Assembly (NCBI GenBank): GCA_003254885.1
Contig: QANT01004185.1
Span: 1-35,352 of the forward strand
Direction: 5' to 3'
DNA length: 35,352 nucleotides
DNA from: Purshia tridentata
Taxonomy: Eukaryota; Streptophyta; Magnoliopsida; Rosales; Rosaceae
Each line of letters begins with the position of its first letter. Position 1 is the first letter of the stretch. This document shows positions 10,169 through 19,163 of this stretch, piece by piece. The notes beneath the pieces were generated by a model that was not told where the DNA came from, ran no database searches, and worked only from the letters and a program-made list of their open reading frames with translations. The position numbers and the translations under genes were made by a program.

Positions 10169-11337
10169 TTGGTGGATTTACTTGGTCCACATTTTCTGAA
10201 GACTGCAAGAAACCTGATTCATCTACACAACTTAAAGTAGTCATGTCTGAATTAAGTGGAAAATCGTTGCCTGTGGCACTATTATAATTTGAAGCACCAA
10301 ATGGCATGGACAATGAGTCATTTCCATTGTCAATATTTCTCAAGTTTGGAATCTCATTCTGCAGCATAAGAGATGAGGAATCAGTGTTAACTCCAAACAA
10401 AAGATTGCTTTGGGGATCAGTAGCACCATGGAATGTGGAGTACTCTCTACCAGGAAATGGAGCCAAGGTAGTGAGCTCAGAGACATTTGACTGTGGTGTT
10501 CCTAACTATTCCACCTGGGGTAGTACACATTGAGCACCTCCAGATGCTAGCTGTGGTTTAACTGACATCTGCTTCGGTAACAAGGAAGAAGGGATTACAG
10601 AGTTTGATCCACTCAAGTTATGTAAATGGGATGCTCCATCCTACGTTAGCGAACCTAGTATACTATGTATAGGGGGACATTAGTTGAAGATATAGGATTT
10701 CCAATAGGATCAGGAATGCTCTACTGCTGAGGGTGTGAAGGGATATCCTACAAAGATGAGGACTGAGATTGAGTGACTAATGCAAAATTAGATAGAGCAG
10801 ACATGACATTCGGGATCTGCTGCTAAACAGACAATTGGTGCAGATGCTGGGAGAGCTACTGTTGTTGCTGCTACTATTATTGTTGTTGTTGCTGCTGCAG
10901 CTGTTGATGGTGCTGTTGCCTCTGATCATTATATGGATGGTAAAGCTGCAACTACTGTTGCAAAATCTGAGATCGAGCAGGAGCTTGGTTTTCTTGAAAG
11001 CTCTGAAGAAAATTATTTTGAGATTGAGACTGCAATAAAATCTGTCTCTGAAGCAAAGCATCAGGCCCATTGGAAATGTTTGAAGATTGTTGGAACAGCA
11101 GCAGAGACTGTGAAGAACATTTGGGAGAATCCACTCCCCTCATTTCTTGAAGTGCAGCAGCTATCATTGCTTGATATACATTAGGTTGTAGACCTGCCAT
11201 AGAAGCATCAAGCCTTGGCTGCATCCAAGGTGAAACCCCATATCCCTGGAAATTCAAAGATTTAATCCCTTAATCTCCAACCCCTCCTTGAAGCCACATC
11301 ATTGGGGAATTAATGCCCATATCACATTCTTTGAGTG
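10169..11337 (-). pseudogene. ARF middle-region exon (glutamine-rich activation domain)
   Basis: The exon starts at 11337 after a CAG acceptor and reads through recognisable ARF7/ARF19 blocks: [34 protein letters not shown], a polyglutamine run (about 10845-10915), DPQSNLLFGVNTDSSSLM and NVDQVNPPT. In the family this region activates transcription. A stop at 11270-11272 replaces an Arg position. The Gln run contains CAA and CAG codons turned into TAA and TAG, and more stops follow in 10540-10800. The exon is cut at 10163/10169 by copia element 1 just after NPPTR and resumes at 5276 with TFVK. Intron 11338-11429 (92 bp) separates it from the upstream exon. Confidence 0.85.
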
Positions 11338-11429
11338 CTGAATAGAACATACCAATGCGTATAAGAGTAGAAAAAAAGAAGTTGAGAAGTAAGACGTCAT
11401 GTGTTCATCATGTGAAAAACCAAAAATAC

Positions 11430-11577
11430 CGTGAAAAGAGGGAATTCCTAATGGCCATGGTCGCTTCAGTCTAAGGGGGAATGGGGATGGATACATAGGG
11501 AATGTTGTTAGTGGTTCAATTTCCCACAATGAAACTCTTGGCTGCCTCTCCCCTGCAGTGGATTCATCCTAGCCAAC
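11430..11577 (-). pseudogene. ARF-domain exon
   Basis: Encodes [20 protein letters not shown] followed by [18 protein letters not shown] and the PSFHG end, which is the most conserved stretch of the ARF middle domain. The invariant Trp before DES is a TAG stop (11569-11571), a single G-to-A change. The acceptor region reads TGCAAG, weaker than the usual TGCAG. The donor (CACG then GTATTT) is normal. No further ARF exon is recognisable to the right. Confidence 0.88.
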
Positions 11578-11945
11578 TTGCATTATCAAAAATAAGTTCA
11601 CAAACCACACTTCGTCTGACAAAGTAAAGAACTGACCACTTCTTTATTAAAAAATTGTCAACATTTATAATGGCAAAATATTAGAATTTTATGAGGATCA
11701 AAATACCAAATGCTCCTAATAAACCTTTACAGAGCGCCAATGTGAATTAGGCCAGCGAACTAGATCTAAATCACTGATCCCAGTTATTGTCCCCGTGTAT
11801 CTGGGGGGGACAACAAAAGAAAGAAACATAACCTAGTGAATAGAAGTACCAAGCAGTTACATTTTACTGTAAATATCAGAGTACAAAGGAATGAAATATT
11901 TAGCACATACTATGATAGAAAAACATATATGTAATTGTTCATGAA
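11578..11945. other. Non-coding, probable remnant of an ARF intron
   Basis: AT-rich DNA between the most upstream recognisable ARF exon and the first (TA)n tract. I see no exon, repeat or promoter signal that I can defend. Confidence 0.4.
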
Positions 11946-12348
11946 TATATATATATACACAATGTAAGGCTCTATTGTGGGATCCCCTTATGGGGCCCAC
12001 ATAAGTCGTTTTATATTGATCCGAATCATTCATTTTTTACATTTTCATTAATTGATCATCGTTGCAAAAAATTAGTCAAATCGGAAACCATTTGCCTATC
12101 TAACTTTGATCAAACAAATGGAAGGTTTTCTCGAAAATATTTTGTTCATCTATTTGTTTGATCAAAGTTAGATAGGCAAATGATTTCCGATTTGGTTAAT
12201 TTTTTGAAAGGATGATCAATCAATGAAGATGTAAAAAATGAATAGTTCGGATTGATACAAAATGACTTGTGTGGGCCCCAAAAGGGGGATCTCACAAATT
12301 AGAAGGTTGTGGGAATCCCACAATATAGCCATGCTGTATATATATATA
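11946..12348. mobile_element. Palindromic (foldback) MITE A, flanked by (TA)n
   Basis: The whole unit folds on itself. The innermost arms, 12091-12119 and 12152-12180, are a perfect 29-bp inverted repeat, and the outer arms match imperfectly out to the (TA)n tracts at 11946-11957 and 12337-12348. The outer arms share GGGGCCCACA, GATCCGAA and TCAAATCGGAAA blocks. Nothing inside is coding. It is similar throughout to foldback B next door. Confidence 0.8.
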
Positions 12349-12732
12349 CAGCAAGGCTCCATTGTGGGATTCTCACAAATTAGAAGCTTGTGGGATCCCC
12401 CTTGTGGGGCCCACACGAGTTGTTTTGTATCGATCCGAACTGTTCATATTTTTCATCTCCATTAATAGATCATCCTTGCAAAAAATTAGCCAAATCGGAA
12501 ACCATTTGCCTATTTAACTTTGACCAAACAAATGGACGGTTTCATAAAAAATATTTGGTTCATCCATTTGTTTGATCAAGTTAGATAGGCAAATGGTTTC
12601 CGATTTGGCTAATTTTTTGCAAGAATGATCTATCAATGAAGATGAAAAAAATGAATGGTTTGGATCGATACAAAAAAACTCATGTGAGCCCCACAAGAGG
12701 GATCCCACAACGGAGCCTTGCTGTATATATAT
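12337..12732. mobile_element. Palindromic (foldback) MITE B, flanked by (TA)n
   Basis: Nearly the same design and sequence as A. Its left arm runs from CAGCAAGGCTCCATTGTGGG, and its right arm is the inverse ending CGGAGCCTTGCTG. The junction with A is the 20-bp palindrome GCTGTATATATATATACAGC (12333-12352), and the right junction is the shorter form at 12720-12737. Open frames on both strands here mirror each other because of the inverted repeat and are not genes. Confidence 0.8.
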
Positions 12733-12737
12733 ACAGC

Positions 12738-13360
12738 TAGACTCCAATGTAGGATTCCTACCAATAGCTTATTTGTAGGACTCCACTTGCAGCCCTTGGA
12801 TCTTATTTAATGAGCCTCCAATGGCTGTGGTTATTTCAAGGCTAACCAAGCACAAAATTCCTTAACCCAACCTTAATAACCCAACCCTCTTGCTTCACCC
12901 GTGAACAACCTAGCCCTCCTCCATTGAAGCCTAGCTCATCACCATCTCAGAACCCACTTCATCTTCGAATCCAAAACTCAAAACCCCCACTAGATCGTAA
13001 AGAGGAAGACAACCTTGCGCCATCACCCAAGTCACGAAGACGAAGACGACCTCGCGCCATCATCCAATGTCGTGAGACTTCGCAAAGCGAGGCCATCACC
13101 CATTCACACGCAGAGGTGACCCACCAATTGCACACAGAGGTGACCCACCAGTCGAACACAAAGGTGACCCACAACCCACACAGACTACTGGTCGCCGTTG
13201 CACAAAGAGGTAATTTCAGTCGATTAATTTCAGCAATGTAGTTAAGTGGGTTTGAGGCTACCCAGGACTTTGAATTAGCAATGTAGTTAAGGGTTTGAGG
13301 CAACCCATGACCCCAATAGCAATTATGAGGAGAGCTATATGGGTAAAGAACCAAATCTAT
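12738..13360 (+). repeat. Left inverted arm of element C
   Basis: Pairs with 15000-15579. It includes three to four imperfect tandem units GAGGTGACCCACCA(A/G) about 24 bp apart (13111-13180). The frames at 12924-13241 (plus) and 12959-13354 (minus) are products of this repeat. Confidence 0.7.
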
Positions 13361-14076
13361 ATGGTTATTTTACGTGGTGTTTTGGGGTTTAAATTTTGTT
13401 ATTTTAAATGATGAATTTCATCTCAATTGGGTTGTCTGTTGACTTACAGGACATTACTGCTCATATGCCTTTGTAGCTTCTTTATTAGATAATCCTATTG
13501 CACCTTCAGGTATTTCTTTTCTAGTCTCCTTCTATTTATTAATTAATTTATTTTATTTTTTGGGTTCCTTAAATTTCTCCTATGAAGTGTTTTAGTTCTA
13601 GAAAGTTAAAGTTTAGGCAAGACGTCATAGGAGGAGTGTAGATATATGCCAGTTTTATTCTTTAATTCATGACCAAGATTGAACAAACTACATGGTGGAT
13701 GCCAATCATGATTCGAATGGTCAAAAATTATGCTTGCATATAAGATTAATCGAGCCTAATGTAAATCAATGGGTTAGGCATGGAAATGGGGAAATGGTTT
13801 GTTTTAGCTTAATAATTTTAAAACAAGTATACTTTCTGTGAAGACATACAGTTTGTTCCGTGCTTAAAAAATTGAAAGAAAATGATAACGCAATGAAAGT
13901 AGCCCAGTTTTAAAAGCATTGAAGATGTTCATGTTAAATTTATATACATTTCTATATTTACTAGTTTAATGTCATATTGAATGGCTACAAGTGTTTTAAA
14001 TGGCTATTGTTAATTTTAATATTCCGTTTCTTGTCGTTGATGTGGGCTGATAGGCAAAGGAAAGTTTTTTGCTACA
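13361..14076. other. Interior of element C upstream of the GRF-like ORF
   Basis: AT-rich; a possible acceptor (GACTTACAG) near 13450 could precede an exon, but no coding similarity is seen. It may be a promoter, leader or intron for the passenger ORF. Confidence 0.3.
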
Positions 14077-14379
14077 ATGTCTACTTCATCTACAAGTGGT
14101 TCACGTAGATGTGGGAGATGTAATGGAGAAATGAAGTTCTTTGTGGCGTGAACTGCAAAAATCTGAATAGGCCTTTTTTGGAAATGTCAAAGGTGTGGGC
14201 AAATTGACTGGGTAGATGAAGTTGAGAATTATGAAGCACGTGATGGCTTTGTTATTCCTAAGGATTTGGCCAAGGTTCTGAAAGCAATTGAAGGGGAATT
14301 GCAAGTAGTGAAGATGCTATTACAATTGATCTGTGCACTTGTATTTTTACTTGTAATAGTAATTTCAATGAAGAAGTAA
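14077..14379 (+). pseudogene. GRF-type zinc-finger protein with C-terminal membrane segment, two in-frame stops
   Basis: One frame runs 101 codons from ATG (14077) to TAA (14377-14379) and is interrupted only by TGA at codons 25 and 30. Residues 1-15 are Ser/Thr-rich and end in RRCGRC. WKCQRCGQIDWVDE follows at 35-48. The cysteines (12, 15, 37, 40) and the Trp-Val-Asp-Glu end match plant GRF-type zinc fingers, which bind nucleic acid in the characterised members. A charged stretch (KDLAKVLKAIEGELQVVK) leads to a hydrophobic segment, residues about 82-98, likely membrane-spanning. Small GRF-plus-membrane proteins of ~100 residues are common in plants. It lies midway between the arms of element C, so it looks like a captured passenger. 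Whether the two TGAs are decay or lie in an intron cannot be settled here. Confidence 0.6.
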
Positions 14380-14999
14380 TTGTACTTTCATAGTTTGGAG
14401 TAGTAGTATCTATAAACTTTTGTACAAACTTCTAGTTTGAAGATGGTGCAACTTTATTAGTATATTGATTTAAGAATGTTTATGCTCTCTAGCCATTTTA
14501 CTTGGTTCTTTTACTTAATGTAGTAATGTGGTCTATGTTTTAAATTTGGGAATGACAAGTAGATTTTGAAATAAGCAAGCTGAGCTGAATTGATATATCC
14601 ATTGTCCAAACCATTCAAATAAGCAAGCTGTGATCATGTTTGAAAAAAGTACACTAGAAGATCATTCTATAAAAATATTACAAAATTCTGTCCTACAGAC
14701 TTCCCTTGGAACATCACACTTATCCTTAAGCAGTTCTTCCATCATACTAGTAAAATCTAGACTTCAAGGCTTCATGACAATGAACACCTTGCAAATCCTT
14801 GAGCAATCTTCTAGCAGTGAAGGACCTCCTGCTTCGTCATCTTAGTCAAAAATGCCAAGTAAAATTAGATGTAAAAAGATGTGCATGGGAAGTGCTACTG
14901 CTGTTGGTCTTATTTAGCCACCCAAAAAAATATGCAGCACCACCAGCAGCTAACCACAAGGAATAAAAGCAAGGGATAGATAAAAGCCAAATAGAAACC
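14380..14999. other. Interior of element C downstream of the GRF-like ORF
   Basis: The first ~100 bp could be the 3' untranslated region of the passenger (TTTTGTACAAACT, AATGTAGTAATG). The frame at 14630-14845 has no recognisable domain. Nothing else is supported. Confidence 0.3.
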
Positions 15000-15579
15000 A
15001 TATGGATTCGATTCCATTCCAAATGACATTCAAGCTCCCTTCATAATTGCTAGTTGGATCGTGGGTCGCCTCAAATCCACTTAACTACATTGCTGAAATT
15101 AATCGACTGAAATTACCTCTTCATGCGACGGTGAACAGTAGTCTATGTGGGTCGTGGGTCACCTCTGTGTGCAACTGGTGGTCGCCTCTATGCGCGACTG
15201 GTGGGTCGCTTCTATGTGCGAATGGGTGATGGCGTCGCTCGACAAAGTCTCGCGACACTGGGTGATGGTGCAAGGTCTTCTTCGTCTTCGCAACCTCATC
15301 TTTCTCTTCTCGATCTGGTGGGGGTTTTGGAGTTGGGATTCGAAGACGAAGCGGGTTCTGAGATGGTGAAGAGCTGGGTTGTTCAGCTAGGCTTCAATGG
15401 AGGAGGGCTGGGTTGTTCACGGGTGAAGCAAGAGGGTTGGGTTATTGGGGTTGGGTTAAGGAATTTTGTGCTTGGTTAGCCTTAAAATAACCACAGCCAT
15501 TGGATGCTCATTAAATGAGATCCAAGGGCTCAAGTGGAATCCTACAAATAAGCTATTTGTAAGATTCTTGCATTGGATG
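15000..15579 (-). repeat. Right inverted arm of element C
   Basis: Reverse complement of 12738-13360 with mismatches and small gaps. Frames at 15047-15229, 15145-15369 and 15147-15479 are the mirror images of those in the left arm, which argues against coding. Confidence 0.7.
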
Positions 15580-15800
15580 TATATATATATGCAGTCCATC
15601 TCTAGAGAGGATAATTGTACTTTTTAAAATTTGTGAATGCCAACACAGTGCCGACGTGGTGTAGACAGTGTCGACTCGAAATTCTAAAACTTGCTATAGC
15701 ACATCATCTGTGTCGATCCCATATCTACATTGTGTCGGCGTTCATAAAATATAAAAAGTGCAGTCATCGTCACCTAAGAAAATCCATATATATATATATA
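15580..15800. mobile_element. Small palindromic MITE D, flanked by (TA)n
   Basis: Between (TA)n tracts at 15580-15590 and 15786-15800 lie ~195 bp with imperfect inverted ends. ATTGTACTTTTTAAAATTTG on the left matches the inverse of AAATATAAAAAGTGCAGTC on the right, and GAATGCCAACACAGTG matches the inverse of TGTGTCGGCGTTC. Different sequence from A-C but the same (TA)n framing. Confidence 0.55.
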
Positions 15801-16521
15801 GAAAAGCAACTTTAAATATAATGAACATAGAAATTCTGTAGCAATTAGAGTGTGAAAGGGATAAGCAACTCAACTCAACAATATGTAGCAGCATAAAATT
15901 ATTATTTAACCCAATTGTTAGCTTTAGGATTTTGTATTGGCTTTTCCTTGCCAAACCATTGTATTTATACGTAATCTCTCACACTCACAGGCTCTAGATT
16001 AGCATTAGAGTTAAGACCAATTAAGGTGAAGAAATCAAGTTTGAAGTGACATTGAAGAAGACCCAAAGGTATAATGCATATCATGCATTGCATAATGCAT
16101 TTCATTTCCATTTTATACTTGTTTGTCAAGTTTGTCTCTTGTCATATGAACACAATTCTGCTCATGTGCACTGCACATGCTTTTTTAAATGGATTAATGA
16201 GGTCACATGTTTTGCACATGACTAAGCCAACTTATCCTAAAATCCAGTTGAATATTCCCTGACCTACTTCATGAAAAAATAGAACATTCTCTTCTCTTCC
16301 CCACATTTTCAGCTACTGCTTTCTCTCTCAAAAATACCCATGGCCATGTCACGATACATCATCTTTCTTATCTTCAAAATGGAAAATATCTCATGGGCCA
16401 GCTCATCATTCTCATCCTTTGCGGTCCTAGGATTCCAATTTGAAGGACAAGAAGCGCGGGCTATGCTGGAGCAATAGCAGATACTCACCTCAGATTATAA
16501 AGTATAGTAAAGCGACTATTT
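15801..16521. other. No recognised feature
   Basis: AT-rich sequence with a repeated TGCATT/CATGCA flavour near 16070-16110. No gene, repeat or transposon end that I can support. Confidence 0.4.
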
Positions 16522-16558
16522 GTTGCAGCTGCATGAGCTGCAACAATAAGAAGACTAA
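16522..16558 (+). mobile_element. Possible Helitron 3' end (hairpin plus CTAA)
   Basis: A perfect 9-bp stem, GTTGCAGCT / AGCTGCAAC, with a 5-base loop (16522-16544), is followed 10 bases later by CTAA and then T. Helitrons end in CTRR, insert between A and T, and carry a short GC-rich hairpin 10-12 bases upstream, so all parts fit. No TC 5' end or helicase coding could be tied to it, so this remains tentative. Confidence 0.3.
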
Positions 16559-16559
16559 T

Positions 16560-17400
16560 GTGCATGCTATCACTTGACAAACCCTTTTTCCCAACCTTTG
16601 AAAATTCGCTAAAAATAGCTCAAGACCCGAAAAAATTCACGAAAAATTCGTACGGACTCGTTTCAATGAGTACTACATTCTTGAGAGTTTAAATACCAAT
16701 TTCCTATAGAGATAATTTTCAGATAATTGGAACAACTCTTAGGAAAAATTAATAACCTAAGTGAAAGGAAACTTGGGAAATTCATAGAATAATTTTCCAA
16801 ACTTGGAATAATACGAAACTCGTACCGTGGGCTCTACTTTTCTACTGTCTCACTTTGATCAAAGTCAAAGTCAACATCTGGTCAACTACCCCAAATCATG
16901 GTGGAAAAATAAAATTTTTTGCCAATTAATTTCCAAAAATATCCTGGAAATTTTCAGGGTCTCACACATTGGCAAAACAAGAAACTCTCTCTCTCAACAA
17001 TCAACAACCTTCAACACAACACAAAGATTTCAAATTTCTCAAGATTACAATATCTCAATTTTCTTCAAGCATTCAGGTATCCAAGTTCATTATCCTTTGT
17101 TTTTAGCTCTGCTAGGGTTTCATTGTCCTTAGTATCGATTTCTTTTGAGTTTTTGATCCGTTTCCTGTCTTTTCATTATGAGATTTATTATTAGAGCTAC
17201 AACTATCACTCAATTTCAAGATGATCAAGTTATTCAACTTTTTACATCAAAGTTCATTATTTTTATTTGCATCCTATTACTCAAGCCATTATTATTCTTC
17301 ACACTTTTGAGTTCAATCATACGATTACGATTACACCTGATAAGTGAAAGTCCTTATTCAAGGTAGAAAACGGATCTAGGCGAGGTAGTTGTTCCTTACT
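16560..17400 (+). repeat. LTR-like non-coding sequence, degenerate
   Basis: Phrases such as TTCGTACGGACTCGTTTC, GATCAAAGTCAAAGTCAAC and a CT-rich leader-like stretch (16985-17070) resemble the body of plant Ty3/gypsy LTRs. No TG/CA borders or duplicated target could be placed. The frames at 16827-17132 and 16919-17194 overlap in different frames and look incidental. Confidence 0.3.
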
Positions 17401-17749
17401 CTCTTTACAATTTTTGGTAAGAACACAGTGCAAATCAATAAATCAATTGAACAAATTAGTTTTGTAAATGGGTCATCTTGGCCGTACAGTGGCATACCCA
17501 CATTCAAATTAAGGACTATAGTGTTCATATCAATTTTCTACCTTACTGTGATTTTTTAGGGTAACAAGTGCCATTTGAAAAGGTGTTCATTATTAAGTGC
17601 TTGGTATAGTCAGTTTTCCTTTGCGACCTATCAACATGAAAAGAAAAGAATTAATGAAAAATAATACAAACATAATTGGATATAATTAAAGTGTAACATA
17701 AAAATTAACCATATTTGCTTCATTTTGGCGGCTCATGCGTGATCTGTGG
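17401..17749. other. No recognised feature
   Basis: AT-rich non-coding DNA between the LTR-like stretch and the SANT-like remnant. Confidence 0.4.
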
Positions 17750-18004
17750 GCATTCATCATACATGTCCAATACTTCATGGTGACAACCACCATCATCTTA
17801 AATTGAGCCATGGCTGCTTCTACTAGACAATTATTGGACACCACTCTCGGTCAAATTCCAAATGAATTGATGAAACACTTTGTTCCAAAAAACCATATCT
17901 CTTTGGCATGCGCCGAGCACACAATCCTCTCAGTTTTGAATCCAAGCCTTGACCAGAGCTACTTCTTCCTCGTTGGTCCACTTCTTGTCTTTCAAATTGC
18001 TCAT
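17750..18004 (-). pseudogene. Myb/SANT-like protein fragment (PIF/Harbinger ORF1 or related plant family)
   Basis: From the ATG whose complement is at 18002-18004 the minus strand reads MSNLKDKKWTNEEEVALVKA, WIQN, a TGA, then EDCVLGACQRDMVFWNKV and another stop after about 57 codons. The K-W-T-x-E-E-x-x-A-L-x-x-A-W and FWNKV spacing is that of plant trihelix/Myb-SANT-like proteins, which include the accessory ORF of PIF/Harbinger transposons. In those elements the protein helps the transposase bind DNA. The downstream part of the family is missing. The longer open frame covering 17823-18227 is a different frame of the same strand and is not the conserved one. Confidence 0.5.
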
Positions 18005-18822
18005 GGAAAACCCACAAAAAAACTTGAATATAAAAATTTAGTGTGAAAAAGATAGATGAGTGAGTGAAGATATGAGTTGTGAGTGAGGTATTTATAGAAA
18101 AAACGTTGATATAGTCGTTAAAAATTAATCTAGAATTTTTGTGATTTTTCCTTCTTTTTTTTGAATTTGTAATGATTAAAAATTGGGTTTTAAGTGGTAC
18201 AATAATGTGGGCCTTGATCTCAAACAATCACATTATTCCAACCATTGGATTAGCCCTTTTTTTTCTTCTAATTTTTAAATTCAAACATCCTTTGAATTTG
18301 GGCCATTGATGGCCCAACTTTCCACAAATCTAGCCCATCCGTTGGAAACACGCGCGTACCCCCACGTGAAGACGTGATGACGGCAACGCTGACAGCTGGG
18401 TCCCTCTCTACTTGCACCTATCGGCCACTTGCGAGCTCTCTCTCCTTATCTATTTCACGTGCGTGAGCCCTATGTTTTTATGGCTTTAGGTCTCACATGG
18501 CTCTCATTTTGCGGTCTAGTGTGAAAGGGTGAGTGCCAAATAATGCTCATTTTTTGTTTTGGCTCTCAAATTTGTGGGCTAGTGTGGATGGCGTAAGAGT
18601 GAGTGCAAGAGTAATAGATGGGTCTCAAGTGGCTTGAATAGTGTTTGGAGGGATCTAAATAGTGTTGAGAGAGTGTGTCGTATATGCTGAAGCTACAATG
18701 GTACTAAGTGTAATAACTGAGAGTCATATTGTAGTATACAATTAAATTAAGCATAATTGAGATTAAGTGTGGATTAATTTATATGTATAATTTAAATATT
18801 TATAAAAACTATACCATCGCAT
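18005..18822. other. Non-coding, possibly flanking sequence of a Harbinger-type element
   Basis: Direct and inverted versions of GGCTCTCA(A/T)TTT and GTCTAGTGTGAAAGG-like phrases occur between 18480 and 18660. No termini could be placed. Confidence 0.3.
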
Positions 18823-19163
18823 CACTAGTATAAAAACATCGATCTACATTAGTTCACAACTGATGTCTAATCATGGTTTTAATTGATGTCTCTTGAGGTG
18901 ATGTTTAATGTACTCTTTTTATGTATCAGTTTTTAACTGATGTTTCATATATGTTTAATATTTTTTTTTCCAATATATTATAAAATATGTAACAAATATA
19001 TCAGTTTAAATATTTTCCAATGCTTAAAATAAGAGAAACACATATGTTCCATATTTAAGACATCATAAATTTTGTTTGTACTCATATGAATTCCCTTTTA
19101 CACATTAATTTTTACTTTTTAAGACATCAATTTTGATATTAAAATGATATAAAAGTATGTTAT

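Larger units (their letters stand above)
4830..11577 (-). pseudogene. ARF19: Auxin response factor (ARF7/ARF19-like) pseudogene, 3' half, split by a copia element
   Basis: Read on the minus strand, the exons in order are 11430-11577, 10169-11337 (cut by the retrotransposon), 5260-5276 continuing that exon, 4918-5109, and a decayed last exon near 4830-4872. Together they cover the end of the ARF domain, the glutamine-rich middle region and the C-terminal PB1 domain of the activator-type ARFs. In this family the protein binds auxin-response promoters and pairs with Aux/IAA repressors in the nucleus. The 5' half (B3 DNA-binding domain) is not found in the window. At least two conserved codons upstream are stops (11569-11571 and 11270-11272), several Gln codons are stops, and a splice donor is lost. 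It is therefore a dead gene or truncated duplicate. The activating-ARF class is clear; ARF7 versus ARF19 is less so. Confidence 0.85.
12723..15590. mobile_element. Long-inverted-repeat (MULE-like or foldback) element C, flanked by (TA)n
   Basis: Arms of about 0.6 kb (12738-13360 and 15000-15579) are reverse complements with scattered mismatches. Examples are ATAGCTTATTTGTAGGA on the left against its inverse in 15541-15560, and CAAGCACAAAATTCCTTAAC against its inverse near 15455-15480. The extreme ends sit on (TA)n tracts like those of A and B, and the terminal phrase CTCCAATGTAGGATTCC resembles CTCCATTGTGGGATTC of foldback B. The arms contain ~24-bp tandem units around GAGGTGACCCACCA. The interior carries a GRF-like ORF (14077-14379). 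Long arms with a passenger suggest a Mutator-like non-autonomous element, but no transposase and no clear 9-bp duplication is seen. Confidence 0.65.

Noticed and set aside
10835..11038. Leucine-rich plus-strand frame resembling a membrane protein
   Set aside because: It is the antisense reading of the ARF polyglutamine codons.
12216..12747. Overlapping frames on both strands in the foldback region
   Set aside because: They mirror one another because the DNA is palindromic, and the same peptides recur inverted.
12924..13354. Frames of 105 and 131 codons, possible genes
   Set aside because: They lie wholly within the inverted arm of element C and reappear, broken, in the opposite arm.
17823..18227. 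134-codon minus-strand frame
   Set aside because: The conserved Myb/SANT-like residues are in a neighbouring frame of the same strand; this frame is incidental.
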